From NCBI RefSeq assembly GCF_003008535.1, contig NZ_CP027666.1:496001-560000 (forward strand): a stretch of 64,000 nucleotides of DNA, read 5' to 3'. Below, one piece after another: positions 10,226 to 18,056 of this stretch. The notes under the pieces are model-generated. The model was not told where the DNA came from and did not search any database. It saw nothing but the letters and a program-made list of their open reading frames with translations. Position 1 is the first letter of the stretch; every line of letters begins with the position of its first letter. The stretch comes from Ottowia oryzae. GTDB lineage: Bacteria; Pseudomonadota; Gammaproteobacteria; Burkholderiales; Burkholderiaceae_C. A program made the translations under genes and the position numbers.

Positions 10226-10578
10226 TCGCCATCGTCCTTTCGCAGCGGCGCACCGCGTGCAGCCATGGCGGACATTCGCCGCGGCGGCGAACGCCCGCCG
10301 CTGGTGCGCGGGGCCGTGGCGCAGGGTACCAAACCCGCAGAACAAGCGGGCGGCGCGGGCGTTAAGCGACAAGGGAAATGATGGGGCGGCACGCGCGCCA
10401 GCGCTGCGCATGGCACAGGCTCGGCGGCCCTGCTCCGCAGGTGGGCAGCGGTGGCGCCGCGCCCGGCGGGGTTTGGTGCCAAATCACCTTCCAGCGCACG
10501 CCGCACCAGCGCCGGCAGCTATCAATTTAAAAGCGATCTACCCCTGATGCTGCCCGGTGGCAGCACCCGCGCGGGCCG
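10226..10578. other. Intergenic region without a gene
   Basis: 353 bases upstream of the lipoprotein and downstream of the binding-protein gene, both on the minus strand. It is very GC-rich and holds repeat copy 3 near the right end. No confident promoter or coding frame was found; open frames on both strands look like composition artefacts. Confidence 0.55.
10481..10535 (-). repeat. 11-spaced repeat, copy 3
   Basis: On the minus strand: TTGATAGCTGCCGGCGC, 11 bases, GCGCTGGAAGG, then TGATTT. It lies about 45 bases past the stop of the binding-protein gene. Confidence 0.85.
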
Positions 10579-11514
10579 TCACTCGCCCAAATCGCCCACC
10601 TTGTCGGACGGAAACTTGAACGAGTCGCGCAGCAGAAAGGACATGGGCATCTGCATCACCACGCCCTTGGGCGGCACGGGGCGCTCAAACCACTTCGTGT
10701 ACAGCTGGTAGATCTCGCCCGTGCGGATCAGGCGGCGGATTTCATCGCCCACCAGCGCCTTGAACTCGGGCTCGTCCTTGGGCAGCATGATGGCGTAGGG
10801 CTCGATGGTCAGCGGCTTGCCCACCACCACGAAATCGTCCGGCTTGGCGGCGATGGCGCGCTGGCCGTACAGCAGCACGTCGTCCATGACGAAGGCGTCG
10901 GCCTCGCCCTTGGCCACGGCCGCAAAGGCGGCGGCGTGGTCGTCGGCCTTTTGCACGGTGGCGCGCAGGCCCAGTTCTTTGTCCAGCCGGCGAAACACGG
11001 TCAGCGACGTGGTGCCTTTGGTGGACACCACGCGCTTGCCGGCCAGGTCTTCGATGCGCTGGATGCCCGAGGCTTTCTTGACCAGAAAGCGCGACGACGA
11101 GATGAAGTGCGGGATGGTGTAGTCCACCTGCTTGCGGCGCTCGGCGGTGTTGGTGGTGGAGCCGCATTCCAGCGACGCCTTGTGCGAGGCGATGGCGGGC
11201 ACGCGCGAGCTGGCCGTCACCATCAGGTATTCCACCGGCAGGTCGGGCATCTTGAGCTGCGCGCGGATGGCGTTGATCACGCGCGCGCAGATGTCCATCG
11301 AATACCCCACGGGCCGCTGGTTCGCGTCGAGGTAGGAAAATGGGATGGAGCTTTCGCGGTGCGCCACCACGATCTTGCCCGCCTGGCGAATGCGGTCCAG
11401 CTCTGCCGCGCCACTGGCCGTGGCCGTGCCGGCGCACAGCGCTGCCAGAACGCCGCATCGCGCCCAGTTTGCCAAGCCCATCCACCGCCCGTCACGTTTC
11501 GTCCAAGCCAACAT
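10579..11514 (-). CDS. Amino acid ABC transporter substrate-binding protein
   Basis: 311 residues from the ATG at 11514 (AAAGGG five bases upstream). The signal peptide ends near ATASGAAE. The mature part is a family 3 periplasmic binding protein: HRESSIPFSYLD, ECGSTTNT and MDDVLLYG resemble the glutamate/aspartate binder GltI. The Arg in HRESS and the GSTTN segment probably contact the ligand carboxylate, as known for GltI. No permease or ATPase gene is adjacent, so it is an orphan. It is paralogous to the binding protein at 20126-21028. Confidence 0.88.
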   Translation of the reverse strand: MLAWTKRDGRWMGLANWARCGVLAALCAGTATASGAAELDRIRQAGKIVVAHRESSIPFSYLDANQRPVGYSMDICARVINAIRAQLKMPDLPVEYLMVTASSRVPAIASHKASLECGSTTNTAERRKQVDYTIPHFISSSRFLVKKASGIQRIEDLAGKRVVSTKGTTSLTVFRRLDKELGLRATVQKADDHAAAFAAVAKGEADAFVMDDVLLYGQRAIAAKPDDFVVVGKPLTIEPYAIMLPKDEPEFKALVGDEIRRLIRTGEIYQLYTKWFERPVPPKGVVMQMPMSFLLRDSFKFPSDKVGDLGE

Positions 11515-11631
11515 CGGAACCCTTTCAGTGCATGCATTGCACCCGCGGTCGCGGCAGCAAGATCTGCGCCAACGCGCCGTGCTGCCACCAGCGCAAACGT
11601 GCGAGTTTGTATATGAAACAAAGTGTTTTTT

Positions 11632-12351
11632 ATGAAAAACCCTGTCACCAATCTGGACTTGCCCGTGCACGACCTGGGGCGCGTGGACTACCTGCCCACG
11701 TTCCAAGCGATGAAGGAATTCGGCCTCCAGCCCCCGCCGGATGAGCGCGAGCAGCTATGGCTTTGTGAGCACCCACCGGTATTTACCCTAGGCCTGGCCG
11801 GACGGCCCGAGCATGTGTTGGCGCCAGGTGACATTCCGGTGGTGGCCACCGACCGCGGCGGTCAGGTGACCTACCACGGCCCCGGCCAAGTGGTGGCCTA
11901 CCCGCTGATCGACCTGAAAGCGCGCCCCTATTTCGTCAAGGAATACGTGCACCGGCTGGAAGAGGCGGTGATCCGCACGCTGGCGGACCTGGGCGTCACC
12001 GGCCACCGCGTGGCGGGCGCGCCGGGCATCTACGTGCGGCTTGACGACCCTTTCAGCCACGCCGTTTTGCTACAAAAACCACAGCATCGCGCGCCCGGCA
12101 GTCCTGCGCCGCAGCCCGATTTCACTGGGCTGGGCAAGATCGCTGCGCTGGGCATCAAGGTCAGCAACCACCGCGCCTACCACGGCGTGGCGCTGAACGT
12201 GGCGATGGATCTGGAGCCCTTTTCGCGCATCAACCCTTGCGGCTACGCGGGGCTGCCCACGGTTGACCTTTCTACAATGGGCGTATCGGTCACCTGGGAC
12301 GACGCGGCGCGCCAACTGGCCACGCACCTCACCCGCCTGCTGGCCGCCTGA
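11632..12351 (+). CDS. lipB: Octanoyl-[ACP]:protein N-octanoyltransferase
   Basis: 239 residues from the ATG at 11632 (an in-frame ATG at 11623 is an alternative; neither has a ribosome site). It moves octanoate from acyl carrier protein to lipoyl domains, the first step of lipoate synthesis. The family motif RGGQVTYHGPGQ (residues 75-86), K169 in GLGKIAALG and the catalytic C203 in NPCGYAG are all present. Between GIYV and GLGK there is an extra segment of about 30 residues (about 137-166) that E. coli LipB lacks. Its DNA matches a degenerate copy of the 11-spaced repeat. lipA follows 16 bases after the stop. Confidence 0.95.
   Translation: MKNPVTNLDLPVHDLGRVDYLPTFQAMKEFGLQPPPDEREQLWLCEHPPVFTLGLAGRPEHVLAPGDIPVVATDRGGQVTYHGPGQVVAYPLIDLKARPYFVKEYVHRLEEAVIRTLADLGVTGHRVAGAPGIYVRLDDPFSHAVLLQKPQHRAPGSPAPQPDFTGLGKIAALGIKVSNHRAYHGVALNVAMDLEPFSRINPCGYAGLPTVDLSTMGVSVTWDDAARQLATHLTRLLAA
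12070..12123 (+). repeat. Degenerate 11-spaced repeat inside lipB
   Basis: ACAGCATCGCGCGC (12081-12094), exactly 11 bases, then GCGCCGCAGCCCGATTT. It is more diverged than the other copies (9 of 14 in the left block), so the call depends on the fixed spacing and on its coincidence with a LipB insertion. Confidence 0.4.
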
Positions 12352-12367
12352 GAAAGCACACCACGCC

Positions 12368-13387
12368 ATGTCCACCCCGCTTGTCGGCCCCGACGCCCCC
12401 ACCGTACGCGACGCGCAGCCGCAAGGCAGCTACGACGCCAACGCCAAGCAAAAAGCCGGCGCCAAGCTGTCGCGCATCCCCGTCAAGGTGCAAAACACCG
12501 GCCCTGCGCTGAAAAAGCCCGAATGGATTCGCGTGAAGGCGGGCAGCGCCAACACGCGCTTCTACGAAATCAAGGACATCCTGCGCAAGAACAACCTGGT
12601 GACGGTGTGCGAGGAAGCCAGCTGCCCCAACATCGGCGAATGCTTCGGCCACGGCACGGCCACGTTCATGATCATGGGCGACAAGTGCACGCGCCGCTGC
12701 CCGTTCTGCGACGTGGGCCACGGCCGCCCCGACCCGCTGGACGTGAACGAGCCGGCCAACCTGTCGAACACCATCGCGCAGCTCAAGCTGAAGTACGTGG
12801 TCATCACCAGCGTGGACCGCGACGACCTGCGCGACGGCGGTGCGCAGCATTTTGTGGACTGCATCCGCGAGACGCGCGCCAAATCGCCGCTGACGCAGAT
12901 CGAAATCCTCACGCCCGACTTTCGTGGCCGCGACGACCGGGCGCTGGCCATCCTCACCGCCGCGCCGCCGGATGTGATGAACCACAACCTTGAAACCGTG
13001 CCGCGCCTGTACAAGCAGGCGCGCCCTGGGTCTGACTACGCCTATTCGCTGAACCTGCTCAAGAAGTTCAAGGCGCTGCACCCCGACGTGCCGACCAAGA
13101 GCGGCCTGATGGTCGGGCTGGGCGAGACCGACGAGGAAATCCTGGAAGTGATGCGCGATCTGCGCGCGCATGGCGTGGACATGCTCACCATTGGCCAGTA
13201 CCTGGCGCCCAGCAACGCCCACATTCCGGTGGCGCGCTACGTGCACCCGGACACCTTCAAGATGTTCGAGCGCGAGGCCTACGCCATGGGCTTCACCCAC
13301 GCCGCCGTGGGCGCGATGGTGCGCAGCAGCTACCACGCCGACAAGCAGGCGCAGGCCGCGGGCGTGACGGACGGCGCCGCGGGCTGA
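12368..13387 (+). CDS. lipA: Lipoyl synthase
   Basis: 339 residues. A radical SAM enzyme that inserts two sulfurs into octanoyl-lysine. The auxiliary cluster motif CEEASCPNIGEC and the radical SAM motif CTRRCPFC are complete, and the C-terminal RSSY motif (VRSSYHAD), whose Ser ligates the auxiliary cluster, is present. The 55-residue N-terminal extension is variable in the family. It directly follows lipB, so both lipoylation steps are made together. Confidence 0.97.
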   Translation: MSTPLVGPDAPTVRDAQPQGSYDANAKQKAGAKLSRIPVKVQNTGPALKKPEWIRVKAGSANTRFYEIKDILRKNNLVTVCEEASCPNIGECFGHGTATFMIMGDKCTRRCPFCDVGHGRPDPLDVNEPANLSNTIAQLKLKYVVITSVDRDDLRDGGAQHFVDCIRETRAKSPLTQIEILTPDFRGRDDRALAILTAAPPDVMNHNLETVPRLYKQARPGSDYAYSLNLLKKFKALHPDVPTKSGLMVGLGETDEEILEVMRDLRAHGVDMLTIGQYLAPSNAHIPVARYVHPDTFKMFEREAYAMGFTHAAVGAMVRSSYHADKQAQAAGVTDGAAG

Positions 13388-13746
13388 CCTGCGCGGCAGC
13401 ACTGCGCTGCCCCGATTCGCCCATCCGGCAGCTGACGCGCGGCGCGCGAGTTGCCCCGCGTCGTCCGTGCACAGGCGGTGCGTGGGTCGCGCCGGCCGCT
13501 TCGGCCGCCGCTTGTGGCGGTCTTCTTGACGTGACGACTTTGGCGCACATGCACGCGCCGCGCTGGCGCTCGCGTGGCCAGCCAGCCGCCTGGCCGCCAT
13601 GCACGTCGCCACGATTCCTGCCAGCCAGAGACATCGCCGCGCCAGTTCCAGACAGCGCGGCGCCGCAGCCCGCCCTAGAGTGAAGGCGCGTCGGACGCCG
13701 GGCCGCCGGGCGGCGCGAAACCACACCAAAAACAGGAGACAAAGAC
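13388..13746. other. Intergenic region without a gene
   Basis: 359 bases between lipA and the serine hydrolase. It contains a weak stem-loop with a pyrimidine-rich tail near 13504-13530 (CCGCC, 6-base loop, GGCGG, TCTTCTT) that could end lipA transcription. I see nothing else convincing. Confidence 0.45.
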
Positions 13747-14934
13747 ATGCCACAAGGCACCATCACGTCTGCGCTGGACGCGCTGCTCACCCAGACCACC
13801 CAGCGCCACGGCGGCGTACCCGGCGTGGTCGCCATGGTCACCGACCGCGACGGCAACTTCTACGAAGGCGCGGCCGGCACGCGCGAGCTGGGCCAGGACC
13901 AGCCCATGACCACCGACGCGGTGTTCGCCATCTTCTCGACCACCAAGGCGCTGACTGGCGCGTGCGTGATGCAGCTGGTGGAAGAAGGCAAGATCCGCCT
14001 GGACGACCCCGCCGGCCGCTACGTGCCCGAGATCGACGAGCTGCAAGTGCTGGACGGCTTTGACGCCGCCGGCCAGCCCCGCACCCGCCCGCCCAAGCGC
14101 GCGATCACCGTCAACGACCTGATGCTGCACACCTCGGGCCTGGCGTATGAGTTTTTCAGCGCCGACGACCTGGCCTACCGCACGGCCAAGGGCATCCCGA
14201 CGGTGGTGGGCTGCGACTTTGCCTCCATCCGTACCGTGCTGGTGCACGAGCCGGGCGCCGCCTGGACTTACGGGCCCAACATCGACTGGCTGGGCCGCAT
14301 CGTCGAACAGCAGCGCGGCCAACGCCTGGGCGCGGTGATGGCCGAGCGCATCTTCGGCCCGCTGGGCATGAAGGACATCGGCTTCGGCATGACCGAATCC
14401 ATGCGCAGCCGCCGCGTGACCATCCATGACCGCGCGGCCGACGGCAAGCTGACGCCGCTGCCCGTGCTGGCGCTGCCCGATCCGCCCCCCATGGACATGG
14501 GCGGCCACGGCCTGTACGCCACGGTGGGCGAATACATGAAGTTCATCCGCATGATGCTGAACGACGGCGCCGGCCCGCACGGCCGCGTGCTCAAGCCCGA
14601 GACGGTGCAGGCGATGGGCCGCGACGGCCTGGCGCCCATGGGCCTGTCGACCGGCGGGTGGACGACCTCGATCCCCTCGCTCAGCAACAGCGGCGAGTTC
14701 TTTCCGGGTTCGCCCAAGGGCTGGGCGTACACCTTCCTCACCAACCGCGAGCGCACGCCGTCCGGCCGCGCAGCGGGCTCGTTGATGTGGGCGGGCCTGG
14801 CCAACTGCTACTACTGGATCGACCGCGCCAGCGGCATCGGCGGCTACTGGGCCACGCAGATCCTGCCGTTCCAGGACGCGGTGTCGTACCCCGGCTTCGT
14901 CGAGTTCGAAACCACCGTTTACCATCATCGCTGA
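13747..14934 (+). CDS. Serine hydrolase, class C beta-lactamase/esterase family
   Basis: 395 residues, no signal peptide, start supported by CAGGAGA nine bases upstream. The Ser-x-x-Lys motif is STTK (residues about 64-67) and the second motif is YGPN near residue 177, as in EstB-type esterases of the beta-lactamase fold. A C-terminal HGLYATVGEY region replaces the KTG motif. Probably a cytoplasmic esterase of unknown substrate rather than an antibiotic-resistance enzyme. An AraC-type regulator starts 38 bases downstream. Confidence 0.85.
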   Translation: MPQGTITSALDALLTQTTQRHGGVPGVVAMVTDRDGNFYEGAAGTRELGQDQPMTTDAVFAIFSTTKALTGACVMQLVEEGKIRLDDPAGRYVPEIDELQVLDGFDAAGQPRTRPPKRAITVNDLMLHTSGLAYEFFSADDLAYRTAKGIPTVVGCDFASIRTVLVHEPGAAWTYGPNIDWLGRIVEQQRGQRLGAVMAERIFGPLGMKDIGFGMTESMRSRRVTIHDRAADGKLTPLPVLALPDPPPMDMGGHGLYATVGEYMKFIRMMLNDGAGPHGRVLKPETVQAMGRDGLAPMGLSTGGWTTSIPSLSNSGEFFPGSPKGWAYTFLTNRERTPSGRAAGSLMWAGLANCYYWIDRASGIGGYWATQILPFQDAVSYPGFVEFETTVYHHR

Positions 14935-14972
14935 GCCGCAGCACCGCGCGGCGCCCCAAGGAGCGTGCCGGT

Positions 14973-15986
14973 ATGCAAGCGATGCGCGATGTGCTGATCA
15001 CCAGCGCCGATGGCGCGCCCACGCAGCGCCACCGGCTGGTGGCGTCCACCGACTGGGACGAGGTGCAACACTGGTGCCGGCAGATCTACCTGCCGTACGA
15101 CGCGACGCCCGCCGGCCCGGCGCGCCAGCCCAACGCCGTGCTGGACGCCATGCAGATCGGGCAGCTCACGCTCAGCCGGTTCAGCTACGGCGTGCCGGTG
15201 CACCTGAGCGGCTTTGACGAAGGCGCTGGCATTGGCCTGGTGCTGACCACGCTGCAAGGCGCGGTGCGGCACTGGTCCAGCGGCCGCACGCACGCCGACA
15301 CCGGCGTGGGCGATTCGTACCTGGTCGATCTGTCGCGCGCGCACTACCGCCTGGACGCCGACGCCCTGCACCTGCAGGTCAACCTGACGTTTCGCCACGA
15401 CGCCATGGCCGCGCTGCACCAGCGCTGGTTCGGCTGCCCCGCCGATGAACGCATGTGGGCGCGCGCCTACCGCTTTGGCGGCGCGCAATCCAGCTGGATG
15501 CAGCTGCTGGGCTACGTCTGCCGCTGCATCACCGAGATGCCCGACGCGGTGCAGCACGGCCCGCTGGGGCGCCACCTGGAGGAAATGATCGGCGTGCACC
15601 TGCTGACGCAATGGCGCCAGCAGCTGGACGCACCCACATCGCCCACGCTGCACAGCCTGGCGCCGCGCCACGTGCTGACGGCCGAGCAGCACATTCGCGA
15701 CCGCGCGCGCGAGGCGCCCACGCTGAGCGCGCTGGCCAGCCACGCGGGTGTCAGCGTGCGCACGCTCAACGCCGCGTTTCGCGAATACCGCCAATGCACG
15801 CCGATGCAGGCGCTGCGCGACGCGCGCCTGGCTGGCGTGCGCGCCGACCTGCTGGCGGCGCGGCCCGGCGCGCGGGTGCGCGACGTGGCCGAGGCCTGGG
15901 GCTACGCGCAGCTGGGCATCTTCGCGGCCAACTACCGCCGGCGGTTCGGCGAATCGCCTTCTGAAACACTGAAGCGCCGCGCCTGA
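14973..15986 (+). CDS. AraC-family transcriptional regulator
   Basis: 337 residues from the ATG at 14973, chosen for AAGGAG nine bases upstream. The N-terminal 200 residues resemble the AraC effector-binding domain of the type with a FSYGVPV core. The C-terminal 100 residues hold two helix-turn-helix units (LSALASHAGVSVRTLNAAFR and the RVRDVAEAWGYAQLGIF region) ending in the RRRFGESPSETL signature. Probably controls the upstream hydrolase gene, with which it is co-directional; this is inferred from context only. Confidence 0.88.
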   Translation: MQAMRDVLITSADGAPTQRHRLVASTDWDEVQHWCRQIYLPYDATPAGPARQPNAVLDAMQIGQLTLSRFSYGVPVHLSGFDEGAGIGLVLTTLQGAVRHWSSGRTHADTGVGDSYLVDLSRAHYRLDADALHLQVNLTFRHDAMAALHQRWFGCPADERMWARAYRFGGAQSSWMQLLGYVCRCITEMPDAVQHGPLGRHLEEMIGVHLLTQWRQQLDAPTSPTLHSLAPRHVLTAEQHIRDRAREAPTLSALASHAGVSVRTLNAAFREYRQCTPMQALRDARLAGVRADLLAARPGARVRDVAEAWGYAQLGIFAANYRRRFGESPSETLKRRA

Positions 15987-16020
15987 TGCCCGGCGGCGCT
16001 GCCGCGGCGAATGACTTTCA

Positions 16021-16070
16021 GAATAAAACAGGCTCTAGCGCCCGCCTGATCAGCGCTGACAGCTATATTT
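16021..16070 (-). repeat. 11-spaced repeat, copy 4
   Basis: On the minus strand: ATATAGCTGTCAGCGC, 11 bases, GCGCTAGAGCCTGTTTTATT. It sits between the AraC stop and the dehydrogenase terminator. Confidence 0.85.
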
Positions 16071-16111
16071 ATTGAAGCAAACCATCATCCTGCTGCACCC
16101 GCCTGCATGAC

Positions 16112-16149
16112 AAAAAAAGGCCCGCCGGCGCATGACTGCGCGGCGGGCC
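16112..16149 (-). terminator. Intrinsic terminator of the aldehyde dehydrogenase gene
   Basis: A 12-bp GC stem (16119-16131 with 16138-16149, one bulged base) followed on the minus strand by seven U residues. It lies 32 bases after the dehydrogenase stop. Confidence 0.85.
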
Positions 16150-16180
16150 AACTCCATCCATGCCGTCCGGGGCAGGGGCC

Positions 16181-17707
16181 TCAGAAGAAGCCGAGCTTGT
16201 TCTCGCTGTAGCTGACCAGCAGGTTCTTGGTCTGCTGGTAGTTGTTCAGCGCCATCTGGTGGTTTTCGCGGCCGATGCCGGATTTCTTGTAGCCACCGAA
16301 GGCCGCGTGCGCGGGGTACAGGTGGTAGCAGTTGGTCCACACCCGGCCGGCCTGGATGGCGCGGCCCGCCTTGTAGGCCACGTTGCCATTGCGCGACCAC
16401 ACGCCGGCGCCCAGGCCGAAAGTGGTGTCGTTGGCGATGTGGATGGCTTCGTCCATGTCCTTGAAGGTGGTGACCGACGCCACGGGGCCGAAGATCTCTT
16501 CCTGGAACACGCGCATGTCGTTCTTGCCGAACAGCAGCGTGGGCTTGACGTAGAAGCCGTCGTTGATGTCGCCGCCCTGGCGGTTGCGCTCGCCGCCGGT
16601 CAGGGTCTGCACGCCTTCATTGCGGCCGATGTCGATGTAGCCCAGGATGCGCTCCATCTGCTGCTGCGACACCTGCGCGCCCACCATGGTGCTGGTGTCC
16701 AGCGGGTGGCCTTGCTTGATGGCGGACACGCGCTTCAAGGCGCGCTCGATGAAGCGGTCGTAGATCGATTCTTGAATCAGGATGCGCGACGGGCAGGTGC
16801 AAATCTCGCCCTGGTTCAGCGCGAACATCGACAGGCCTTCCAGCGCCTTGTCGAGGAAGGCGTCGTCGTGGTCCATCACGTCGGCAAAGAAGATGTTGGG
16901 GCTCTTGCCACCCAGCTCGACGGTGGAGGGGATCAGGTTGTCGGCCGCCGCGCGCAGGATACGCTGGCCCACGGGGGTGGAGCCGGTGAAGGCAATTTTT
17001 GCAATGCGCGTGCTGGTGGCCAGCGCCTCGCCCGCTTCCTTGCCGAAGCCGTTGACGATGTTGACCACGCCGGGCGGCAGCAGGTCGCCGATCAGCTCCA
17101 TCAGCACCATGATGGAGGCGGGCGTTTGCTCGGCGGGCTTCATCACCACGCAGCAGCCGGCGGCCAGCGCGGGCGGCAGCTTCCACGAAGCCATCAGCAG
17201 CGGGAAGTTCCAGGGAATGATCTGGCCGACCACGCCGATGGGCTCATGAAAGTGGTAGGCGACGGTGGTTTCGTCGATCTCGGAGATGCCGCCTTCCTGC
17301 GCGCGGATGGCGCCAGCGAAGTAGCGGAAATGGTCGATGGCCAGCGGAATGTCGGCCGCCATGGTTTCGCGCAGCGGCTTGCCGTTGTCGATGGTTTCAG
17401 CGATGGCCAGCGTCTGCAGATGCTGCTCCATGCGGTCGGCGATCTTCAGCAGGATGTTGGAGCGCTCGGTGACCGAGGTCTTGGCCCAGGCGGCCTGTGC
17501 GGCGTGGGCGGCGTCCAGGGCGCGGTTCACATCCTCGGCGTCGGACTGGGCCACCTTGGTGAAGGGCTTGCCGGTGATGGGGGAGACGTTCTCGAAATAG
17601 CGGCCAGCCGACGGGGGCACCCATTTGCCGCCGATGTAGTTGTCGTACTGCTGTTTGTAGGGGTAGGCGGCTTCGAGGCCGAAACGCTTGAGCTCAAACA
17701 TGTCCAT
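16181..17707 (-). CDS. NAD-dependent acetaldehyde dehydrogenase (ExaC/AldB type)
   Basis: 508 residues from the ATG at 17707 (AGGAGA seven bases upstream). The catalytic Cys is in NQGEICTCPSR and the general-base Glu in VELGGKSP; the cofactor loop FTGSTPVGQ is present. The NQGE-x-CTCPSR context and C-terminal SYSENKLGFF are typical of the AldB/ExaC group, which oxidises acetaldehyde and related aldehydes to acids. It is transcribed away from a sigma-54 activator of the AcoR type, a pairing known for aldehyde and acetoin metabolism. Confidence 0.92.
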   Translation of the reverse strand: MDMFELKRFGLEAAYPYKQQYDNYIGGKWVPPSAGRYFENVSPITGKPFTKVAQSDAEDVNRALDAAHAAQAAWAKTSVTERSNILLKIADRMEQHLQTLAIAETIDNGKPLRETMAADIPLAIDHFRYFAGAIRAQEGGISEIDETTVAYHFHEPIGVVGQIIPWNFPLLMASWKLPPALAAGCCVVMKPAEQTPASIMVLMELIGDLLPPGVVNIVNGFGKEAGEALATSTRIAKIAFTGSTPVGQRILRAAADNLIPSTVELGGKSPNIFFADVMDHDDAFLDKALEGLSMFALNQGEICTCPSRILIQESIYDRFIERALKRVSAIKQGHPLDTSTMVGAQVSQQQMERILGYIDIGRNEGVQTLTGGERNRQGGDINDGFYVKPTLLFGKNDMRVFQEEIFGPVASVTTFKDMDEAIHIANDTTFGLGAGVWSRNGNVAYKAGRAIQAGRVWTNCYHLYPAHAAFGGYKKSGIGRENHQMALNNYQQTKNLLVSYSENKLGFF

Positions 17708-17768
17708 GGTCTTGTCTCCTGAGAGGTACGTATGCGGCCGCCCAAGGCGGGTCGGCTGCAGGCACAGA

Positions 17769-17784
17769 TACACAGGCCGTGCCA
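17769..17784 (-). promoter_or_regulatory. Possible sigma-54 promoter for the aldehyde dehydrogenase gene
   Basis: On the minus strand: TGGCACGGCCTGTGTA. The -24 half matches the TGGCACG consensus fully, but the -12 half reads GTGT instead of TTGC. It lies 62 bases upstream of the start codon, with the divergent activator gene on the other side. Confidence 0.35.
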
Positions 17785-17860
17785 GCTTGGCGCACCTGGG
17801 CCAAAGGCGCGGGTTTACCCTGTGATTGGCAGCCCTGTGGCTTGGCTTGGCCCCGGGGCA

Positions 17861-17891
17861 CTGTCACTTTATGGAACAGCTGGCGTGACAG
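17861..17891. promoter_or_regulatory. Inverted repeat, candidate activator binding site
   Basis: Perfect 7-base arms CTGTCAC and GTGACAG separated by 17 bases, about 80 bases upstream of the possible sigma-54 promoter. A further half-like GTCACA follows at 17910-17915. The position fits an upstream activating sequence for the divergent AcoR-type protein. Confidence 0.4.
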
Positions 17892-18056
17892 GCGCGGACA
17901 ATTTGGAACGTCACATCCGAGCAGGGACATTTCATACGCCGCGCCGCTCCGATAGACTGGCAACGCCCACGGACCGCGCGCTTGAACGCCGGCGCACACG
18001 GGCACCCGACACCCGCCATGCCGCCCCGCGGCAGGCCGATCAGGAGACAGACAGCC

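Noticed and set aside
11744..11765. GAGCAGCTATGGC in lipB, which looks like a repeat edge
   Set aside because: It encodes the normal LipB segment REQLWLCEH and there is no GCGC-N11-GCGC core beside it.
13747..14934. Serine hydrolase as a beta-lactamase resistance gene
   Set aside because: It has no signal peptide and lacks a KTG motif; it fits cytoplasmic esterases of the same fold better.
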